5,874 nt of DNA, from NCBI GenBank assembly GCA_903930395.1, contig CAIYYE010000404.1, forward strand, positions 1 through 5,874. Direction: 5' to 3'. Position 1 is the first letter of the stretch. The number at the start of each line of letters is the position of its first letter. Made by a program: the position numbers and the translations under genes. Shown here in pieces: positions 1 through 5,874 of the stretch. The notes under the pieces are model-generated. The model ran no database searches. It saw only the letters and a list, made by a program, of their open reading frames with translations, and had not been told where the DNA came from. Source of the DNA: an uncultured beta proteobacterium (lineage in GTDB: Bacteria; Pseudomonadota; Gammaproteobacteria; Burkholderiales; Rhodocyclaceae).

Positions 1-1
1 C

Positions 2-1000
2 CGGCATTTTGTCTTGCGCACCGTCAACGAAGGTGCCCTGACGATCTTGAACGATGATTTCATGGGTCTGGTCGGCGCCGCCGCTGACGATTGGCCACGT
101 CAGCAGTCGCTTGGAACCTTCATCCGCGAGCATTTTTCGGCAACGGAAGATGTCGAGTGGCAAGCCCAGCTTGAAATGGAAAGGCCGAACGGCATGCCGC
201 AGGTCCTGCTGTTGCGTGGCTCCCGCCTGCCGGAAACCAGTGGCGGGGGCGATGTCGTGGTCTTCGATGACGTGACACGCCTGATCGCCGCACAGCGCAG
301 CGCGGCCTGGGGTGAAGTGGCGCGTCGCCTGGCGCACGAAATCAAGAATCCGCTGACGCCTATCCAGCTTTCGGCCGAACGCCTGCAGTTCAAGCTGGCC
401 GACAAGCTGTCGAACGGTGATGCCGACATGCTGGCGCGTGGCACCCAGATGATCATCAACCAGGTCCAGGCCATGAAGCGCATGGTCGACGACTTCCGCG
501 ACTACGCCCGGATGCCAGCGCCGGAAGTGGCCGAGCTCGACCTCAACGAATTGATCGGTGAAGTGCTGGGTTTGTACGAAAGTTCGTCGGCCACCATCGA
601 ATCGAATCTGGCGGCGGATTTGCCCCCTATTCTCGGCGATGCCACGCAACTGCGACAAATCATCCACAATCTGCTGCGTAATGCCGAAGATGCGCTCGAG
701 GGGCGTGACGACTCCCGCATCCTGATCCAGACTGAAAAGCTCGGTCGTCAGGCCGGCCTGAGCATTGCCGACAATGGCCCCGGTTTTCCGGTCGAGCTGC
801 TGCCGCGCATCTTCGAACCCTATGTCACTACCAAGGCTCGCGGCACCGGCCTGGGCTTGCCCATCGTCAAGAAAATTGTCGAGGAACACCTGGGCACCAT
901 CGAAATCAGCAATGCAGCCGGGGGCGGTGCGCGGATCGACATCCGCCTGCCCCTGGTAAAAGCGGAGGAAGCCAAAAATGGCAATCATTCTGGTCGTTGA
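2..1000 (+). CDS. ntrY: Sensor histidine kinase of NtrY type, 3' part (5' end outside window)
   Basis: Membrane-bound histidine kinase that passes phosphate to the response regulator encoded just downstream. NtrY/NtrX pairs are linked in other proteobacteria to nitrogen and redox control. The reading frame is open from the left edge (RHFVLRTVNEG...), so the TTG at 14 is not a real start. The missing 5' part should encode the membrane segments and HAMP. Visible domains, counting from the first codon here: the rest of a PAS domain (about 1-95, ending in VVVFDDVTRL); HisKA with H-box RRLAHEIKNPLTP, phospho-acceptor His codon at 335-337; HATPase_c with N-box NLLRNAEDAL (codons from about 668), G1 box DNGPGFP (from 770), then PYVTTKARGTGLGLPIV. 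All kinase motifs look intact. The 3' end overlaps the next gene by 23 bp, which implies coupled translation. The NtrY subfamily rests on the PAS-to-H-box junction and the ntrX partner; the histidine kinase call itself is near certain. Confidence 0.9.
   Translation, partial: RHFVLRTVNEGALTILNDDFMGLVGAAADDWPRQQSLGTFIREHFSATEDVEWQAQLEMERPNGMPQVLLLRGSRLPETSGGGDVVVFDDVTRLIAAQRSAAWGEVARRLAHEIKNPLTPIQLSAERLQFKLADKLSNGDADMLARGTQMIINQVQAMKRMVDDFRDYARMPAPEVAELDLNELIGEVLGLYESSSATIESNLAADLPPILGDATQLRQIIHNLLRNAEDALEGRDDSRILIQTEKLGRQAGLSIADNGPGFPVELLPRIFEPYVTTKARGTGLGLPIVKKIVEEHLGTIEISNAAGGGARIDIRLPLVKAEEAKNGNHSGR
964..969 (+). promoter_or_regulatory. Ribosome binding site of ntrX inside the end of ntrY
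   Basis: GGAGGA lies 8 nt before the ATG at 978, within the last codons of the kinase gene. This near-consensus Shine-Dalgarno site fixes the ntrX start despite the 23-bp overlap. The ATG immediately opens the typical receiver beginning MAIILVVDDE. Confidence 0.85.
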
Positions 1001-2243
1001 CGACGAAGTCGGCATCCGTGAACTCTTGTCGGAAATCCTGATCGACGAAGGCTACGACGTGCGCGTCGCCGAAAATGCCACGGCGGCCCGCCTGATCCGC
1101 AACGAACTGCGGCCCGATCTGGTCCTGCTCGACATCTGGATGCCGGATACCGACGGTATTTCCTTGCTCAAGGAATGGCATGCGGCCGGTCATCTCAACA
1201 TGCCGGTGGTCATGATGTCCGGGCATGGCACCATCGATACGGCTGTCGAGGCGACGCGCTTCGGCGCCTTCGACTTCCTTGAAAAGCCGATTGCCCTGCA
1301 AAAGCTGCTGTCCACCGTCCAGAAGGCACTCAAGCACGACAAGCCGTTGGCTCGCCCGGCGCTTACGCTCGAGGCCTTCAGCCGGCTTTCCTTCGTCAAG
1401 GAATTCAAGCGACGTCTGGAACAGGCTGCGGCCAAGTCGCCCGTTTTGCTGATCAAGGGGGCCAACGGCGGCATGGCTGAAATTTGCGCCCGTACCCTGC
1501 AGCCGCCACGGGCGCCGTGGCTCGACCTGTCCGGCGTGAGCAGCGCGCTGTCTCAGGAGATGCTCGAGAAGGTGACGGGTGGCATCCTCTTCGTCCCGGA
1601 GATGGCCGGGCTGGGCAAGATGCAGCAAATGAACATGGCGTTTGCGCTTGACCGGCTGGAAAAGCTCAATCTGCAACTGATTGCAGCGACCGTGAGCAGC
1701 GCCAGTGCGCTGGGCGAAGCGGGCTGGGATAGCAAGCTGCTGGCCCGCCTGGGCGAAATCTGGGTGGCCATGCCCTCTCTGGTCGGTCATGGCGACGACT
1801 TGCCGGAAATTGCCAGCCTCCTGCTCAGCAATTTCGTCGAGCGCGGCGAGGTGCCGGCCCGTCGCCTGTCGAGCGCGGCGCTCAATGCGCTGCGCACCCT
1901 GTCGTGGAAGAGCGGTGCGGAATCAAGCTGGAACGATCTCTACGCACTCGTTCGCAATCTTGCCATCACGTCGCTGGACGAGCAGATCACGGCCGAAGAT
2001 GTGGCCCGTGTGATGCCGACGGATACGGGTGTCAGCCCGGCAAGCCATTCACTTTTGCCGCTTTTCGATCAGCCTTTGCGCGAGGCACGCGATGCCTTCG
2101 AAAAAATGTATTTCGAGCATCATTTGCGCCTTGAGGGGGGCAACATGACCAAGCTGGCGGATCGTTCCGGGCTGGAGCGAACGCATCTTTACCGGAAACT
2201 CAAGCAGCTCGACGTCAAGCTCGGCAAACGCAGCGAGGATTAG
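978..2243 (+). CDS. ntrX: NtrX-type response regulator with degenerate AAA+ domain
   Basis: DNA-binding response regulator, 421 residues, partner of the upstream kinase. Receiver domain (about 1-120): acidic pocket D8/D9, phospho-acceptor D52 (LLDIWMPDTDG), S81 and K103 (EKP). Central region (about 135-345): aligns by eye to the sigma-54 activator AAA+ fold (GGILFVPEMAG at 201-211; QLIAAT; MPSLVGHGDDLPEIASLLL), but the nucleotide-handling motifs are gone. The Walker A position reads KGANGGMAE (160-168) instead of GExGTGKE, and Walker B has P207 where the aspartate of LFLDE belongs. No GAFTGA is present, and the stretch between the two Walker positions is roughly 20-25 residues shorter than in NtrC-like proteins. 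C-terminal Fis-type HTH (about 375-415): GGNMTKLADRSGLERTHLYRKLKQL. The intact receiver and HTH argue for a working phosphorylation-controlled DNA-binding protein that does not remodel sigma-54 holoenzyme. The NtrX label follows from synteny and from the C-terminus. No sign of frameshift or foreign base composition. Confidence 0.88.
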   Translation: MAIILVVDDEVGIRELLSEILIDEGYDVRVAENATAARLIRNELRPDLVLLDIWMPDTDGISLLKEWHAAGHLNMPVVMMSGHGTIDTAVEATRFGAFDFLEKPIALQKLLSTVQKALKHDKPLARPALTLEAFSRLSFVKEFKRRLEQAAAKSPVLLIKGANGGMAEICARTLQPPRAPWLDLSGVSSALSQEMLEKVTGGILFVPEMAGLGKMQQMNMAFALDRLEKLNLQLIAATVSSASALGEAGWDSKLLARLGEIWVAMPSLVGHGDDLPEIASLLLSNFVERGEVPARRLSSAALNALRTLSWKSGAESSWNDLYALVRNLAITSLDEQITAEDVARVMPTDTGVSPASHSLLPLFDQPLREARDAFEKMYFEHHLRLEGGNMTKLADRSGLERTHLYRKLKQLDVKLGKRSED

Positions 2244-2296
2244 TTCTGGATCGGGCCGGGCGGCTGATCGATCAACAGTGACCCGGCGCCTCGAAT

Positions 2297-2323
2297 GGCG
2301 GATAATTCCGCCTTTCTGATTTT
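2297..2323 (+). terminator. Possible intrinsic terminator after ntrX / hemE leader hairpin
   Basis: GGCGGA (2297-2302), a four-base TAAT loop, TCCGCC (2307-2312), then TTTCTGATTTT. A GC-rich 6-bp stem followed by a broken T-run is a plausible weak Rho-independent terminator for the ntrYX transcript. The stem is short and the T-run is interrupted by CTGA, so efficiency may be low. The GATAAT in the same segment (2301-2306) also resembles a -10 hexamer, but no convincing -35 lies at the right distance, so the hairpin could instead overlap a hemE promoter. Confidence 0.45.
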
Positions 2324-2331
2324 CAGGCGGA
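2307..2331 (+). promoter_or_regulatory. Alternative hairpin that would cover the hemE Shine-Dalgarno site
   Basis: TCCGCCT (2307-2313) is a perfect 7-bp complement of AGGCGGA (2325-2331), with an 11-nt loop. The right arm overlaps the hemE Shine-Dalgarno GGAG (2329-2332), 6 nt before the GTG. The left arm is the same TCCGCC that closes the upstream terminator-like hairpin, so the two structures exclude each other. The pairing is seen in the sequence; a regulatory role is inference. Confidence 0.35.
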
Positions 2332-2338
2332 GTCCGAC

Positions 2339-3406
2339 GTGAGCCGACCCAAGAACGATACTTTCCTGCGCGCCCTTCTCAAGGAGCCGACCGAATACAC
2401 CCCCCTGTGGCTGATGCGCCAGGCTGGCCGTTACCTCCCCGAGTATTGCGAAACGCGCAAACGGGCCGGTAATTTCCTGAACCTGTGCAAGTCGCCGACG
2501 ATGGCCTGCGAAGTCACGCTGCAACCGCTCGCCCGCTACAACCTCGACGCCGCCATCCTGTTCTCCGACATTCTCACGGTGCCCGACGCCATGGGTCTCG
2601 GTCTCTATTTCGCCGAAGGCGAGGGCCCCAAGTTCGAGCGTCCGCTCCGCGAGGAATGGGCCATCAACAATCTGACGGTGACTGATCCCTACGAGCACCT
2701 CGGCTATGTCATGGATGCCGTCTCGGAAATCCGCCGTGCCCTGGACAACTCGGTGCCACTCATCGGCTTCTCCGGCAGCCCTTACACGCTGGCCTGCTAC
2801 ATGGTCGAAGGCGAGGGGTCGAGCGACTTCCGCAACATCAAGGGCATGCTCTACAACCGCCCGGACCTGTTGCACCGCATCCTCTCGGTGACCGCCGATT
2901 CGGTCATTGCCTATCTGAACGCCCAGATCGACAGCGGAGCCCAGGCCGTCATGATTTTCGACACCTGGGGCGGCTCGCTGTCCAATGCGGCCTATGAAGA
3001 ATTTTCTCTGCAATACATGCGTCGCATCGTCGCCGGCCTGAAAAAGGAAAAAGACGGCCAGCGCATTCCGAGCATAGTGTTCACCAAGAACGGTGGCCTG
3101 TGGCTGGAAAAGATTGCCGACATCGGCTGCGACGCTGTCGGTCTCGACTGGACCATCGACATCGGTGAGGCGCGCCGTCGCGTTGGCGACAAGGTGGCCT
3201 TGCAAGGTAACCTTGATCCGAATGTGCTGTTTGCCCGCCCGGAAGTCGTTGCGGCTGAGGCGAAGAAAGTGCTCGATAGCTTTGGCGCGGGCAATACCGG
3301 CCACGTTTTCAATCTCGGCCACGGCATCTCGCAATTCACGCCGCCGGAAAGTGTCACGGCACTGGTCGAAACGGTGCACGGACACAGCCGCCTATTACGT
3401 AAGTAA
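2339..3406 (+). CDS. hemE: Uroporphyrinogen decarboxylase
   Basis: Cytosolic enzyme of tetrapyrrole synthesis that removes four carboxyl groups from uroporphyrinogen III to give coproporphyrinogen III, on the way to heme. The 355-residue length is standard for the family. Signatures: [15 protein letters not shown] near the N-terminus with R27 and R31 (matching the substrate-binding arginines 37 and 41 of the human enzyme), FSDIL with catalytic D77 (human D86), [16 protein letters not shown] with Y154 (human Y164), and NLGHGI with H328 (human H339). GTG at 2339 is chosen because GGAG lies 6 nt upstream and the protein then begins like relatives ([14 protein letters not shown]). It follows ntrX by 95 bp holding a possible terminator, so it is probably transcribed at least partly on its own. 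All expected residues are present and the gene looks intact. Confidence 0.97.
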   Translation: MSRPKNDTFLRALLKEPTEYTPLWLMRQAGRYLPEYCETRKRAGNFLNLCKSPTMACEVTLQPLARYNLDAAILFSDILTVPDAMGLGLYFAEGEGPKFERPLREEWAINNLTVTDPYEHLGYVMDAVSEIRRALDNSVPLIGFSGSPYTLACYMVEGEGSSDFRNIKGMLYNRPDLLHRILSVTADSVIAYLNAQIDSGAQAVMIFDTWGGSLSNAAYEEFSLQYMRRIVAGLKKEKDGQRIPSIVFTKNGGLWLEKIADIGCDAVGLDWTIDIGEARRRVGDKVALQGNLDPNVLFARPEVVAAEAKKVLDSFGAGNTGHVFNLGHGISQFTPPESVTALVETVHGHSRLLRK

Positions 3407-3421
3407 TGCCCCATAAGTGGC

Positions 3422-3455
3422 CAGCAAAGCTTGACTTATACACAGAGCTTTGCTG
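3422..3455 (+). repeat. 10-bp perfect inverted repeat with a DnaA box in its loop
   Basis: CAGCAAAGCT (3422-3431) and AGCTTTGCTG (3446-3455) are perfect reverse complements separated by 14 nt. It sits 15 bp after the hemE stop, where a terminator would be expected, but no T-run follows on either strand, so a classic intrinsic terminator is unlikely. The loop contains TTATACACA. The GCAAAG core recurs in direct orientation at 3549-3554 and 3557-3562. Confidence 0.7.
3436..3444 (+). promoter_or_regulatory. DnaA box TTATACACA
   Basis: Exact match to the DnaA-box consensus TTATNCACA, located in the loop of the inverted repeat just after hemE. A chance match would be rare in a region this size. 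Binding by DnaA is inferred, not shown. Confidence 0.6.
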
Positions 3456-3483
3456 CCTGCTGAAAATAAATCCTGGAAAACCC

Positions 3484-3511
3484 TTGACGCAACACAGTTT
3501 CTTTAAATAAT
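3484..3511 (+). promoter_or_regulatory. Candidate sigma-70 promoter for priA
   Basis: TTGACG (3484-3489, 5 of 6 to TTGACA), 16-bp spacer, AATAAT (3506-3511, 5 of 6 to TATAAT), in the AT-rich core. Transcription would begin near 3518, giving a priA leader of about 190 nt that contains the palindrome and the paired DnaA boxes. Because the surroundings are AT-rich, a chance -10 match is easy; the -35 at a sensible distance raises the likelihood. Confidence 0.45.
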
Positions 3512-3537
3512 TGTATTTAAACGAATTTTTGTGTTGC
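3489..3537. repeat. Nested inverted repeats around a very AT-rich core
   Basis: Outer arms GCAACACA (3489-3496) and TGTGTTGC (3530-3537) are perfect reverse complements 33 bp apart. Inside, TTTAAATA (3502-3509) and TATTTAAA (3514-3521) form a second perfect 8-bp dyad with a 4-bp spacer. The outer left arm overlaps the -35 element and the inner dyad covers the candidate -10. This fits an operator for a dimeric repressor, a cruciform-prone site, or an easily melted duplex segment. Confidence 0.7.
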
Positions 3538-3579
3538 TCAATATTTCGGCAAAGTAGCAAAGTCCTTACGAAACCGCTA

Positions 3580-3591
3580 TTTGGCGCCAAA
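3580..3591. repeat. 12-bp perfect palindrome TTTGGCGCCAAA
   Basis: Perfect self-complementary dodecamer between the promoter-like segment and the paired DnaA boxes. It looks like a dimeric transcription factor site, but I cannot assign it to a known regulator. Confidence 0.6.
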
Positions 3592-3612
3592 CCCGAAAAG
3601 AAATTCACAAAG

Positions 3613-3621
3613 TTATCCACA
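3613..3621 (+). promoter_or_regulatory. DnaA box TTATCCACA
   Basis: Exact match to the high-affinity DnaA consensus TTATCCACA. It faces a second, near-perfect box 5 bp downstream on the other strand. Confidence 0.65.
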
Positions 3622-3626
3622 GAATT

Positions 3627-3635
3627 TGTGGACAA
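3627..3635 (-). promoter_or_regulatory. Near-consensus DnaA box TTGTCCACA, inverted
   Basis: TGTGGACAA on the plus strand reads TTGTCCACA on the minus strand, one mismatch to TTATCCACA. With the box at 3613 it makes an imperfect dyad (8 of 9 positions) with spacer GAATT. The pair ends 73 bp before the priA start codon. Confidence 0.55.
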
Positions 3636-3708
3636 CTCGGAAAGCCCCGATTTTTGCTCGAAATCAGGCTGAATTTTTGAGCAATTGAAGCTTCTGGCCG
3701 GTAAATCC

Positions 3709-5691
<1,983 letters not shown>

Positions 5692-5709
5692 GCGGGTCAG
5701 CCGGCCATT

Positions 5710-5874
5710 TCAGCCTTGCCGCTGGGGTCTGACCATCCAGAGCAATGCCAGAAGCTGACCACCGAGCAATGTGAAGAAGGCCGCACGAAATGCCGCTTCG
5801 CTCGCCCAGCCCTGGGCCTGCAACGCATCGACGAAGACGCCGATGCCCCACTGCAAACCGAAGGCACCGGCAAA
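5710..5874 (-). CDS. Probable MFS-type transporter, C-terminal end (5' part outside window)
   Basis: Minus-strand frame open from the right edge to a TGA at 5710-5712, giving the last 54 residues. Two hydrophobic stretches (starting FAGAFGLQWGIGVFVDAL and FFTLLGGQLLALLWMV) are separated by a polar loop, with a short basic tail RPQRQG. This resembles the last two membrane helices of a major facilitator superfamily transporter. The substrate cannot be told from this fragment. Codon use is like the neighbours. It converges on priA with 18 bp between stops, and I see no clear bidirectional terminator there. It could be another polytopic membrane protein family. Confidence 0.6.
   Translation of the reverse strand, partial: FAGAFGLQWGIGVFVDALQAQGWASEAAFRAAFFTLLGGQLLALLWMVRPQRQG

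Larger units (their letters stand above)
3407..3708. other. AT-rich hemE-priA intergenic region with DnaA boxes and inverted repeats
   Basis: About 300 bp without a credible gene. Base composition drops sharply: 53 of 150 bases are G or C in 3461-3610 (35%), and only 5 of 33 in 3497-3529, against clearly GC-rich flanking genes. It contains three DnaA-box-like 9-mers, a 10-bp inverted repeat, a nested pair of 8-bp inverted repeats, a 12-bp palindrome, a sigma-70-like promoter and the weak translation start of priA. An open minus-strand frame crosses it but overlaps the ends of both flanking genes and resembles nothing known to me. Candidate roles are the priA control region, a DnaA-titrating or regulatory locus, or an origin-like element. 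Confidence 0.8.

Noticed and set aside
14..16. TTG at 14 as the start of the kinase gene
   Set aside because: The frame is open to the left edge and the residues before it continue a PAS-domain-like sequence, so the gene simply begins outside the window.
906..1790. 294-codon antisense open frame over ntrX
   Set aside because: Shadow of ntrX with no domain, no plausible binding site and histidine/glutamine-rich antisense composition.
2240..3385. 381-codon open frame antisense to hemE
   Set aside because: It mirrors an undoubted hemE and encodes a composition typical of the complement of GC-rich coding DNA (many H, Q, R, G), with no recognisable domain.
3422..3460. Classic Rho-independent terminator for hemE
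   Set aside because: The stem is good but no T-run follows on either strand.
5695..5734. GGTCAG/CTGACC inverted repeat between priA and the convergent gene as a terminator
   Set aside because: Only 6 bp with a 28-nt loop, no T-run on either side, and the right arm lies inside the transporter coding sequence.

Overview
This window comes from a GC-rich proteobacterial chromosome. It reads most like a betaproteobacterium of the Rhodocyclales / Dechloromonas-Azoarcus kind. That placement is an inference from the style of the NtrY, NtrX, HemE and PriA proteins and from the gene order, not from a database search. The layout is housekeeping-like: four genes on the plus strand, then a converging minus-strand gene cut by the right edge.

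Left part (2-2243): the 3' two-thirds or less of a membrane histidine kinase gene of the NtrY type (PAS, HisKA, HATPase_c), overlapping by 23 bp with ntrX, a receiver plus Fis-type HTH response regulator. The pair forms one translationally linked two-component unit. The central AAA+ domain of this NtrX is visibly decayed. It has no Walker A lysine motif, no Walker B aspartate and no GAFTGA loop, so it probably does not act as an ATP-driven sigma-54 activator.

Middle part (2244-3406): a 95-bp gap with a compact terminator-like hairpin whose 3' arm could also pair with the Shine-Dalgarno region of the next gene. That gene is hemE (uroporphyrinogen decarboxylase, complete, all key catalytic residues present, GTG start).

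Intergenic part (3407-3708): about 300 bp, strikingly AT-rich (35% G+C over 3461-3610). It carries two perfect DnaA boxes, a third near-perfect one facing the second, three inverted repeats or palindromes and a plausible sigma-70 promoter. It is the least ordinary piece of the window: either a DnaA-controlled regulatory region for the replication-restart helicase gene priA, or an origin-like element next to hemE.

Right part (3709-5874): a complete priA (primosomal helicase with Walker A, DEEH box, eight zinc-binding cysteines and motif VI), then 18 bp later the 3' end of a convergent gene encoding the last 54 residues of a probable MFS-type membrane transporter.
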